A DNA stretch of 49,098 bases, taken from assembly GCF_030605225.1 (NCBI RefSeq), contig NZ_JAUWAV010000033.1, forward strand, positions 1 through 49,098, written 5' to 3'. The notes under the pieces are model-generated. The model was not told the origin of the DNA. It saw nothing but the letters and a program-made list of their open reading frames with translations, and did not search any database. Every line of letters begins with the position of its first letter. Within the stretch, counting starts at the first letter, position 1. Source of the stretch: Geoalkalibacter sp. GTDB lineage: Bacteria; Desulfobacterota; Desulfuromonadia; Desulfuromonadales; Geoalkalibacteraceae. Shown here piece after piece: positions 1 to 6,716 of the stretch. A program made the position numbers and the translations under genes.

Positions 1-140
1 AGGGTCTGAACAACAAAGCGAAAGTGACATCGAGAAAAGCCTACGGCTATCGCAGCTTCGATGTTCTGAAAATATCGCTATACCATACACTTGGCGACCT
101 CCCGGAACCGGAAGTCACCCACAAATTCTGCTGAAGAGCC
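1..140 (+). mobile_element. Right end of an ISL3-like insertion sequence
   Basis: The element appears to end at about 140. The last bases, CTGAAGAGCC, read GGCTCTTCAG on the other strand, and GGCTCTT is the usual start of ISL3-family terminal repeats. Immediately after it an unrelated gene fragment (GxxExxY family) begins in mid-protein, which supports the boundary. ISL3 elements usually duplicate 8 bp of target; the copy on this side would be 141-148. The left end is outside the window, so the duplication cannot be confirmed here. Confidence 0.6.
3..134 (+). CDS. ISL3-like transposase, C-terminal end (partial)
   Basis: The reading frame is open from the window edge and ends with TGA at 132. 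The 43 visible residues begin GLNNKAKVTSRKAYGY and end LPEPEVTHKFC. A G-x-NNK-x-K tail followed by a short YH-rich stretch is how DDE transposases of the ISL3 family end. The protein would cut and join the ends of its own element. Only the last tenth or so is visible, so activity cannot be judged. The stop codon lies inside the presumed terminal inverted repeat (129-140), which is an unusually tight fit. Family assignment is by recall of the C-terminal motif and could shift to a neighbouring DDE family. Confidence 0.7.
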   Translation, partial: GLNNKAKVTSRKAYGYRSFDVLKISLYHTLGDLPEPEVTHKFC

Positions 141-275
141 AGAAATCTTTTACCTGAACATGAAGCACAGCTTTTGAATTATTTGAAAGGCACTGCATTG
201 GAAGTTGGACTGTTGCTGAATTTTGGACCAAAACCTGAAATTCGCAGAAAAGCCTTCGCCAATCATCGAAAATGA
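141..275 (+). pseudogene. GxxExxY-family protein, C-terminal remnant
   Basis: The frame running on from the IS end encodes about 44 residues containing NLLPEHEAQLLNYLK and EVGLLLNFGPKPE, then stops with TGA at 273. This is the conserved C-terminal half of the ~125-residue GxxExxY family (PD-(D/E)XK-like fold, function unsettled). The N-terminal part with the naming motif is absent. No start codon or ribosome site precedes it, so it is a broken gene truncated by the insertion sequence. It happens to be in the same frame as the transposase, separated only by the transposase stop. Confidence 0.75.
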
Positions 276-327
276 AAGAAGGCTTTATCCGCGTTCATCC
301 TGAAAATCTGCGTCCCATGAGGTTTTT

Positions 328-1716
328 GTGGAAAAATTACTGATCATCGACGACAGCGAGGAAATTCGCAAGCAGCTCAAATGGGGCCTGGGCAAGGATT
401 ACCAGGTGTTTCTCGCCGGGGATGTCGAGGAAGGGCTGGGGCTGTTTCGCAAGCATCAACCGGCGGTGGTGACTCTTGATCTGGGCCTGCCGCCCGATGC
501 CGACGGAGCGACGGAGGGGCTGCGCTGTCTGGGGGAAATTCTCAAGGAGAATTTTCGCACCAAGGTGATCATGATCACCGGCAACGAGGAGCGCGAGAAT
601 GCCCTCAAGGCCATCGAAATCGGCGCTTACGATTTTTATCAGAAGCCCATCGAGCTTTCGGAAATCAAGGTCATTCTGCGCCGTGCCTTTCATCTCTCGC
701 AACTGGAGGAGGAAAACCGCCGCCTGCGGAAGAGTTGCGCGCGGAACCTGAACACCATGGCCGGGATGTTCGGCCAGTGCATGCAGATGCAGCAGGTGTT
801 CAACAGCATCCGCAAGGTGGCTTCGGCGGATGTTCCGGTGCTGGTGCTGGGCGAGAGCGGCACCGGCAAGGAACTGGTGGCGCGCGCCCTGCACGCCGAG
901 AGCCTGCGGCGTGACGGGCCCTTCGTGCCCATCAACTGCGGGGCGATTCCCGAGAACCTGCTGGAATCGGAACTCTTCGGCCATGAGAAGGGGGCGTTCA
1001 CCGGGGCGCAGGCGCGCATTCAGGGCAAGTTTGAATTCGCCCACAAGGGGACGCTGTTTCTCGATGAAATCGGCGAGTTGCCGCCGCCCTTGCAGGTCAA
1101 GCTGCTCCGCTTTTTGCAGGATCACACCATTCAGCGGGTGGGCGGCCGCGAAACCATCGCCGTGGATGCGCGCATCGTCGCCGCGACCAACATCCAGATG
1201 GACGCGGCCATCGCCAAGGGTGCCTTTCGCGAGGATCTGTTCTACCGCCTCGGCGTGATCACCCTCAATCTGCCGCCGTTGCGCGAACGCGGGGAAGATA
1301 TCCTGCTGCTGGCCAATCTGTTTCTCCAGCGCTTCAGTGAGGAATTCGGGCGCGCGGTCAAGGGTTTCAGCGACGAGGCGCAGCGGGCCCTGCGCGCCTA
1401 TGAATGGCCGGGCAACGTGCGCGAGATGGAAAACAAGGTCAAGCGCGCGGTGATCATGGCGGAAGGTGCGATCCTCCAGCCCGGGGACTTGGGGATCGGC
1501 CTCAAGGAGGGCGCCGTCGCGCGCGGCGGGGATTTCAATTTCGACGGGTTGACGCTCAAGGATGCCCGCGAATCGGTGGAGCGCAACATGATATTGAGTG
1601 TTCTCAACCGCGAGGGCGGCAACATCGCCAAGGCCGCCGAAATTCTCGGCGTCAGCCGCCCGACTCTCTACGACCTGCTGAAAAAACACAACCTGCAAGG
1701 CGCCGCCGGGAAATAA
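328..1716 (+). CDS. prsR: PEP-CTERM-box response regulator, sigma-54 activator (PrsR)
   Basis: A 462-residue NtrC-class regulator. The N-terminal receiver domain (1-120) has the acidic pocket D9/D10, phospho-acceptor D51 in TLDLGLPPD and K106. The AAA+ domain follows with Walker A GESGTGKE (175-182), the sigma-54 contact loop GAFTGA (222-227) and Walker [11 protein letters not shown] (241-250). A Fis-type helix-turn-helix ends the protein (about 427-455). The start [10 protein letters not shown] and the spacing match the PrsR subfamily, which in PEP-CTERM/exosortase bacteria activates genes with -24/-12 promoters. The start is GTG with GAGG six bases upstream. Its usual kinase PrsK is not in the window; the convergent sensor at 1846-4182 is a different architecture. 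Several sigma-54 promoters lie within 10 kb, so a local regulon is likely. Confidence 0.93.
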   Translation: MEKLLIIDDSEEIRKQLKWGLGKDYQVFLAGDVEEGLGLFRKHQPAVVTLDLGLPPDADGATEGLRCLGEILKENFRTKVIMITGNEERENALKAIEIGAYDFYQKPIELSEIKVILRRAFHLSQLEEENRRLRKSCARNLNTMAGMFGQCMQMQQVFNSIRKVASADVPVLVLGESGTGKELVARALHAESLRRDGPFVPINCGAIPENLLESELFGHEKGAFTGAQARIQGKFEFAHKGTLFLDEIGELPPPLQVKLLRFLQDHTIQRVGGRETIAVDARIVAATNIQMDAAIAKGAFREDLFYRLGVITLNLPPLRERGEDILLLANLFLQRFSEEFGRAVKGFSDEAQRALRAYEWPGNVREMENKVKRAVIMAEGAILQPGDLGIGLKEGAVARGGDFNFDGLTLKDARESVERNMILSVLNREGGNIAKAAEILGVSRPTLYDLLKKHNLQGAAGK

Positions 1717-1724
1717 CCCCGTAT

Positions 1725-1748
1725 GGGCGACCCGGTGGGTCGCCCTTG
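1725..1748 (+). terminator. Hairpin terminator after prsR
   Basis: A perfect 9-bp stem (GGGCGACCC at 1725-1733, GGGTCGCCC at 1737-1745) with a GGT loop lies 9 bases after the prsR stop. It is followed by only a weak T run (TTGT), so termination may be partial. Confidence 0.6.
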
Positions 1749-1800
1749 TCCCTCACGCGCCTTTTATGTTTACGCCCCGTGAGGGGCCGAAAGCCTGTAG

Positions 1801-1856
1801 CCCGGCCATTCATGGCCGGGAAATGAAAGCATGTCGCCGTGGGTTTCAACCCACGG
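1801..1856. repeat. Two adjacent palindromes between convergent genes
   Basis: CCCGGCCATT / CATGGCCGGG (1801-1820) folds on itself. Seventeen bases later CCGTGGGTT-TC-AACCCACGG (1837-1856) folds again. The pair resembles REP-type intergenic palindromes. The stop codon of the minus-strand sensor gene (1846-1848) lies in the loop of the second hairpin, so the repeat supplies the end of that protein and probably its transcript end too. Confidence 0.6.
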
Positions 1857-4182
1857 GATTGATTACACCCCCCTGCACCACCTCCGCGAAAACCTCCACC
1901 AGGGCCGGGTCGAACTGGCTGCCTGCTTTTCTGCGTAATTCTGCCAGTGCTTCTTCGTTGGTCATTTTTTCCCGGTAGGGGCGATCCTCGGTCATGGCGC
2001 ACCAGGCGTCGACGATGGCGATCACGCGGGACAGGAAGGGGATCTGCTCGCCCTGCAACCCCTCGGGGTAGCCGCTGCCGTCGTACCATTCGTGATGGTG
2101 CAGAATGGCGGCGCGCACCTCCTGGGAATATTCGATGTCCTTGAGCAGATCCACGGTGGCGTGGGGATGAATGCGCAGGGTGCTTACCTCGGAGGAACTC
2201 AGCTTGCGGGTTTTTTGCAGCACGCTGTCGTCGATGAGCATGAGGCCGAGATCGTAGACTAGGGACAGATACAGTCCGATGCGGCGCTGCTCTTCGGAGG
2301 CGTCGATCCGGTCCAGCAGCTTCCGGGTCAGATCCTGGCGGCGCCGCTGTTTTTGCGGCGCCTTGCGTTCGGCGCCGATCAGGTTGTCGAAAGAGGCGAT
2401 GATGCGGCGCAGATCCTCCTCGGTGTGCCCGTCCTCGTTGAGCCGTTCAATCATATGCGCGACGCGCTCGCTGAGTACCGATGCGATTTGCAAATCGGTT
2501 TCGGTGAAGGCTTCCCCCGTTTTCTTGTTGTTGAGATTGATGACGCCGATGGTGCGCTCACCGATCTTGAGGGGCAGCGACAAAAAGGAGGGGGTGCTGT
2601 ACTGGGCGGCGAGGGGGCTGCCGGCGAAACGCGGATCCTGGCCGATGTCGGTGACCAGCAGGGGCTTGCCTTCGTGGGCCACCCAGCCGGCGATACGCTC
2701 GCCGACGCGGATGCGCGTCTGCTTGATGACCTCGGCGTCAAGACCGCGGGCGCTGCGGATGATGAGATCCTGGGTCAGCTCGTCGCTGAGCCTGATGGAG
2801 CAGGTGTTGACGGAGAGCAGATCGGAGATGAAATCGAGGAACAGATCCATGGTGGTGTTGACCGCCGCCTCGACGCGCTGGCGGGCCGCGCGGGGGATCT
2901 GGATGACGACGGAAAAGCCCGCGTCGCCGTTGGCGATTTCAAACTTCCAGTTGTGGACCTCGGCGGATTTCTTGGCCAGGTAGAGCTTGAGGTTTTCCTC
3001 CGAGCGCTCCGGATCGAACATGGTGCGCGACGAGAAAAAGTAATCGGCGGTTTCCTGGGGCAATTTTTGCCCGGTGGTCATGACGAGGCTGATGTGACCG
3101 TTCTGCCGCCCCTGAAAGCTCAGGTGACTGCCCGCGGCGAGGTGCGGCAGGATGCCTTCGAGCAGATTGATGAAGAACTGGGCGACCATGATCTTGTCGC
3201 CGGCGACATCGGGAAGATCCTCGCTGAAATCGAGGTGGACGTGGATGTCCTTGCGGCTGAGCTTGGAACGGAGCAGGCGCGATTGCAGGGTCTCGCGCAG
3301 GGCGCGCTCGATGTTGATGATGGTGCGGTGCAGGATGCGTGACTCATCCTCGATGCGCAGGAAATCGAGCTGGTTTTCGACGATGCTGATCATCTTGTCG
3401 ATTTCCAGGGTGAGAATGTCCATGAACTCGCGAAAGTCGCCGCTGTCGAGCTTGTCCGAATGGCGCAGGTAATAGACCGCGCCCTTGGTGGAATTGAGGG
3501 GCGTGCGCAGTTCGTGGCTGACGCGGGTGAGAAATTCGGTTTTCGCCAGGGAGGTTTCGATGAGCTTGCGGTTGACTTCCTCGAGCTCGGCGGCCTTGCT
3601 CTTGAGCTGGTTGACGAGAAAGGCGTTTTTCAGGGCGATGGCGGCCTGGTTGGCGATGATCTGGATGAGGATGAATTCTTCCTCGGTGAAGGGTTCACCG
3701 TTTTTCTTGTCGTTGATGTTGAGCACCCCGAGCAGTCGCGTCTTGCCGATGATGGGACAGGAGATGAAGGAGCGGGTCTTGTAGCGGTCGCGGGTCTTGG
3801 CGAAACGCGGGTCGCTGTCGATATCGGTGACCAGCACGGCCTGGCGGGACTGGGCCACCCGGCCGGCGATGCCCTCGCCGAGGGGGATGCGATAGGTCTT
3901 GGCCAGAAAGTCGTCGAGGCCGCGGGCGGTCAGGATGGTGAGTTGCTGCTGGTCGTTGGCCAGCATCAGCGAGCCTTTTTCGGCGCCCGTGTGATTGATG
4001 GCCAGATCGAGCATGATGTTGGCGATGGCGCTGATGTTGTCGGACAAAATGATGGCGCTGGAGATCTCCTGGAGGATCTCCAGTTTCTTTTCACAGAGTT
4101 CGGCGGAGGCGATATCCATCATGCCGGGCTCGGAAGGCGCGGATGGGGTGAACTGCGATGGGGGCGGCATCGATTTGGTCAT
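1846..4182 (-). CDS. GAF / kinase-like / GAF / degenerate HD-GYP sensor protein
   Basis: 778 residues, cytosolic, no membrane segment. Order: GAF (about 40-190), a HisKA-like helix with an intact H-box SHELRTP (H223), a decayed HATPase-like region (about 285-430; N-box-like FFINLLEG but no recognisable ATP G-boxes), a second GAF (about 435-580) and an HD-GYP-like domain (635-765). HD-GYP domains normally cleave cyclic di-GMP. Here HHE (696-698), DGSGYP and the DAWCAMTEDRPYR segment remain, but the first metal motif HDxGK reads YDLGLM (643-648). Phosphodiesterase and kinase activity are therefore both doubtful; a ligand-sensing or scaffold role is likelier. A sigma-54-type promoter ends 15 bases before the ATG, which leaves almost no leader. 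M22 is an alternative start, although no strong ribosome site precedes either. Confidence 0.85.
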   Translation of the reverse strand: MTKSMPPPSQFTPSAPSEPGMMDIASAELCEKKLEILQEISSAIILSDNISAIANIMLDLAINHTGAEKGSLMLANDQQQLTILTARGLDDFLAKTYRIPLGEGIAGRVAQSRQAVLVTDIDSDPRFAKTRDRYKTRSFISCPIIGKTRLLGVLNINDKKNGEPFTEEEFILIQIIANQAAIALKNAFLVNQLKSKAAELEEVNRKLIETSLAKTEFLTRVSHELRTPLNSTKGAVYYLRHSDKLDSGDFREFMDILTLEIDKMISIVENQLDFLRIEDESRILHRTIINIERALRETLQSRLLRSKLSRKDIHVHLDFSEDLPDVAGDKIMVAQFFINLLEGILPHLAAGSHLSFQGRQNGHISLVMTTGQKLPQETADYFFSSRTMFDPERSEENLKLYLAKKSAEVHNWKFEIANGDAGFSVVIQIPRAARQRVEAAVNTTMDLFLDFISDLLSVNTCSIRLSDELTQDLIIRSARGLDAEVIKQTRIRVGERIAGWVAHEGKPLLVTDIGQDPRFAGSPLAAQYSTPSFLSLPLKIGERTIGVINLNNKKTGEAFTETDLQIASVLSERVAHMIERLNEDGHTEEDLRRIIASFDNLIGAERKAPQKQRRRQDLTRKLLDRIDASEEQRRIGLYLSLVYDLGLMLIDDSVLQKTRKLSSSEVSTLRIHPHATVDLLKDIEYSQEVRAAILHHHEWYDGSGYPEGLQGEQIPFLSRVIAIVDAWCAMTEDRPYREKMTNEEALAELRRKAGSQFDPALVEVFAEVVQGGVINPVG

Positions 4183-4196
4183 TGATATGAACTAAA

Positions 4197-4211
4197 GCAA
4201 GACATGTGCCG
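4197..4211 (-). promoter_or_regulatory. Sigma-54 (-24/-12) promoter of the GAF/HD-GYP sensor
   Basis: On the minus strand the sequence is CGGCAC-N5-TTGC followed by TT. It matches TGGCAC-N5-TTGC with one mismatch and exact GG-to-GC spacing. Transcription would begin near 4185, just before the annotated ATG at 4182, so the message would be nearly leaderless or translation starts further in. It makes the sensor a candidate PrsR target. Confidence 0.6.
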
Positions 4212-4555
4212 GGCGAGACCGTTTCACTCGATGTGAATGTCCTGAAGGATTTCGAGGGGATTTTACATCGGATCAAGACGAATTTTCCCCTAGGATTAAC
4301 CAGCTTCTCGTCGTTCATCCCCTGTCGGGTTTTGCGTATTTCAGATTGGTGTAAAGCAACTCGACAAGAAATGTCGGAATTTCTTATTTTCAGCATGAGA
4401 AAAACATAACAATCTCAAGAAGTAAATAAGCGAATTGTTTTCAGCCGGAGCCTGCGTCGATTTGCGGAAAAACAAGGTATTGATTCTCTGGTTGCAATGG
4501 AGTAAACCATGAGGGTTCAAATGGTTCCGTCACTTCATTGATTGGGAGGATGCTT
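4212..4555. other. Divergent intergenic region before the first subtilase
   Basis: About 340 bases of AT-richer DNA between the sensor and the first protease. A small perfect inverted repeat, CGACA-N5-TGTCG, lies at 4362-4376 and could be a regulator site. I find no convincing -24/-12 or -35/-10 promoter on the plus strand and no riboswitch fold like the one before the second protease. A ribosome site GGGAGGA (4544-4550) precedes the GTG start. Confidence 0.4.
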
Positions 4556-6322
4556 GTGAAAATGGATTCATGGAAAACAAAAATTGTCGTCGCCCTGGCT
4601 CTGTGTTTCAGTTTGCTCGTCGGAGGCGTTTGCTCGGTCGGGGCGCAGGGGGCTGATTTTGTTCCCGGCGAGCTGCTGATCCGGCACAAGCCCGGCGCCG
4701 CCGCGGCCGCCAAGGGGGCGCTGCAAGCCCAGGGCGCTACGGAGATCGAGGAGATCGAAGGCATTGCCGTCAAGCGCATCCGCGTGCCCGCGCATGCCCA
4801 GGACAAAGTCCGTACGGCGCTTTCGCGCAACCCCAATTTTGAATTCGTCGAGCCCAACTTCTTGGCGCAAGGCGAGTTGGTGCCCAACGATCCGTCCTAC
4901 GGCAGCCAGTGGTATCTGCCGCGCATCGAAGCGCCGGCCGGTTGGGAGCTGAGCATCGGCTCGGCGCAGGTGCCCATCGCCATCATCGACTCGGGCGTTG
5001 ACCCCAGCCATCCCGATCTGGCGTCCAAGTTGCTGCCGGGCTACTCCTGGGTGTCGGGCAGCACCGACACCAGCGACGTGCTCGGCCACGGCACCTCGGT
5101 GGCCGGGGCGGCCGCCGCCATCGGCAACAACGGTCGCGGCATCGCCGGGGTGTCCTGGGCAAGTCCCATCATGCCGCTGGTGGTGCTCAACAGCAGCAAC
5201 TCGGCGAGCTATTCCAACATCGCCTCGGCGATCGTCTACGCGGTGGATCGCGGCGTGAAGGTGATCAACGTGAGCATCGCCGGGTCAAGCTCGTCCTCGA
5301 CCCTGCAATACGCCATTGATTATGCCTGGAATCGCGGCGCGCTGGTGTTCTGCTCGGCGGCCAACTACAACACCAGCACGCCCTATTATCCGGCGGCGCT
5401 GCCCCGGGCGATTGCCGTAGCGGCCACCGACGCGAGCGACAATAAAGCCTCCTATTCCAATTTCGGCAGTTGGATCAGCTTTACCGCGCCGGGCAGCTCG
5501 ATCTACACGACGCTGCGCGGCGGCGGCTACGGCAACAAGAGCGGCACGTCCTTTTCCTCGCCCATCGCGGCGGGTCTGGGGGCGCTGATCTGGTCGGTCA
5601 ATCCGCAGTTGAGCCATGTGGAGGTGCTCGACATCATCCAGCAAAGCGCTGACGATCTGGGCGCGGCGGGTTTCGACAATATCTTCGGTCATGGCCGCAT
5701 CAACGTGCGCGCGGCGCTGAGCATGGCGCAAGGATTTTCCAGCAAGAGCCTCGCGGCGCTGGACGTTGCGCCGCCTTCCGTCGCCCTGACTTCGCCCGCC
5801 GCGGCGACGGTGGTCTCCGGAATCGTGACCCTCAAGGCGGCGGCCAGCGATGAGGGTGGCGTCGCACGGGTGCGGTTCCTGGTGAACGGAAAAATCCTGG
5901 GCGAAGTGACCGGAGAACCCTATGCGTTCTCCTGGGACACGCGCAAGGAACCTGCGGGCTGGCATGGATTAAGGGCCGAGGCCGTGGATGCGGCGGGCAA
6001 TGTCGGGCAATCCACAGAGGTTCGGGTGCTCATCGAGGAGCCGGTGGTCGACACCCAGGCGCCCCAGGTGAGCATCCGCGCGCCCCTCAACGGCTCCAGG
6101 CTGCCGAACAATGCGCTGGTTGACGCTCAAGGTTGGGACAATGTCGGCGTGGTGCGCATGGAGCTCTACATTAACGGCTCTCTTGCCGCGACAAGCCATT
6201 CCGGCACGCTGTCCTATCGCTGGATGACCAACAAAATGCCTGCCGGGGCCTATACCTTGTCGGTGAAGGCCTTCGACGCGGCAGGTCATGTGGCGCAAGA
6301 TAGTGTGACCGTTTACCGATAA
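4556..6322 (+). CDS. Secreted subtilisin-like serine protease (S8), copy 1
   Basis: 588 residues from the GTG at 4556, chosen for GGGAGGA five bases upstream and for alignment with copy 2; an upstream ATG at 4538 lacks a ribosome site. A signal peptide (1-30, ending near SVGA) is followed by a fervidolysin-like propeptide (33-105). The S8 domain has the triad Asp145 (IAIIDSGVDP), His178 (GHGTSVAG) and Ser332 (GTSFSSP), with Asn270 as the probable oxyanion residue. Two Ig-like domains follow (about 408-495 and 502-588). No PEP-CTERM tail, autotransporter or membrane anchor is seen, so it is probably released. It is a tandem duplicate of the gene at 6717, nearly identical through the protease domain. 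A strong terminator follows. Confidence 0.92.
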   Translation: MKMDSWKTKIVVALALCFSLLVGGVCSVGAQGADFVPGELLIRHKPGAAAAAKGALQAQGATEIEEIEGIAVKRIRVPAHAQDKVRTALSRNPNFEFVEPNFLAQGELVPNDPSYGSQWYLPRIEAPAGWELSIGSAQVPIAIIDSGVDPSHPDLASKLLPGYSWVSGSTDTSDVLGHGTSVAGAAAAIGNNGRGIAGVSWASPIMPLVVLNSSNSASYSNIASAIVYAVDRGVKVINVSIAGSSSSSTLQYAIDYAWNRGALVFCSAANYNTSTPYYPAALPRAIAVAATDASDNKASYSNFGSWISFTAPGSSIYTTLRGGGYGNKSGTSFSSPIAAGLGALIWSVNPQLSHVEVLDIIQQSADDLGAAGFDNIFGHGRINVRAALSMAQGFSSKSLAALDVAPPSVALTSPAAATVVSGIVTLKAAASDEGGVARVRFLVNGKILGEVTGEPYAFSWDTRKEPAGWHGLRAEAVDAAGNVGQSTEVRVLIEEPVVDTQAPQVSIRAPLNGSRLPNNALVDAQGWDNVGVVRMELYINGSLAATSHSGTLSYRWMTNKMPAGAYTLSVKAFDAAGHVAQDSVTVYR

Positions 6323-6346
6323 TCCACGTCCATCATCAATAAAAAA

Positions 6347-6387
6347 GGGGGAGGTGGCGCCGACGGCGTCGCCTCCCCTTTTTTTTT
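6347..6387 (+). terminator. Intrinsic terminator after protease copy 1
   Basis: GGGGAGG opens and CCTCCCC closes a long GC-rich stem, followed by nine T. An A run on the 5' side makes it potentially bidirectional. It separates the two protease transcription units. Confidence 0.88.
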
Positions 6388-6433
6388 CGCAAAGCCTTCC
6401 AAAAATCAGATCCGGCGCATCCTTTTCCTTAAT

Positions 6434-6450
6434 GGGCATAAGCCTTGCTT
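6434..6450 (+). promoter_or_regulatory. Sigma-54 (-24/-12) promoter of protease copy 2
   Basis: GGGCAT-N5-TTGC-TT with exact spacing (two mismatches to TGGCAC). The downstream bases TTGCTTAATA are identical to those of the promoter of the PEP-CTERM gene at 8561-9256, which supports both. The start point would be near 6460, giving a ~255-base leader that carries the riboswitch. Confidence 0.6.
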
Positions 6451-6565
6451 AATAATAAAAAACAAATGGAGAGAAGGCATCAACTGTCCATAAATCGTTC
6501 AGCGCATGAAGAAAAGGAGGTGAAATAACAATTCAAGATTCGCCTGATAATTTTTTGTTCAACCT

Positions 6566-6665
6566 CTTGTTTCCGAAAAGGTAAACCCCGGGTAACCGGG
6601 GGACACAAAGCCTACGGGTCCTGATTCCGAGGGGGTCAGGATGGCTGGGTTGCCGAAGAAACAGG
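6566..6665 (+). promoter_or_regulatory. GEMM-I cyclic-dinucleotide riboswitch aptamer
   Basis: All main GEMM-I parts are readable: GGTAAACC; a P2 stem CCCCGG with a GTAA (GNRA) tetraloop; the linker GGACACAAAGCC; ACGGG; a P3 stem TCCTGA...GTCAGGA; then TGGCTGGGTTGCCG. P1 forms between CTTGTTTC (6566-6573) and GAAACAGG (6658-6665). GEMM-I RNAs bind cyclic di-GMP, and a Geobacter subclass binds cyclic AMP-GMP. The base before GTAAACC that I align with the specificity position is G, which favours cyclic di-GMP; that alignment was done by eye. It controls the protease at 6717. Confidence 0.88.
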
Positions 6666-6689
6666 CTTACCCTTCGGGCAGCCTGTTTC
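6658..6689 (+). promoter_or_regulatory. Alternative hairpin (expression platform) of the riboswitch
   Basis: GAAACAGGCT (6658-6667) pairs perfectly with AGCCTGTTTC (6680-6689), with an inner CCC/GGG pair. Its left arm is the same stretch that closes P1 of the aptamer, so the two folds exclude each other: ligand-stabilised P1 would free the right arm. No T run follows, so it is not a typical terminator; it could act on elongation, on Rho or on translation of the GTG 27 bases downstream. Confidence 0.6.
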
Positions 6690-6716
6690 ACCACCACAAT
6701 ATCCGGAGGGATACTC

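Noticed and set aside
337-1698. 453-codon open frame antisense to prsR
   Set aside because: No family motifs or ribosome site; long antisense frames are expected in GC-rich DNA over a clear gene.
1846-4182. Calling the sensor PrsK or an active c-di-GMP phosphodiesterase
   Set aside because: Lacks the PrsK membrane part, and the HDxGK motif is replaced by YDLGLM.
6566-6665. Assigning the riboswitch to cyclic AMP-GMP
   Set aside because: The aligned specificity base appears to be G, not A; by-eye alignment only, so left as GEMM-I favouring cyclic di-GMP.
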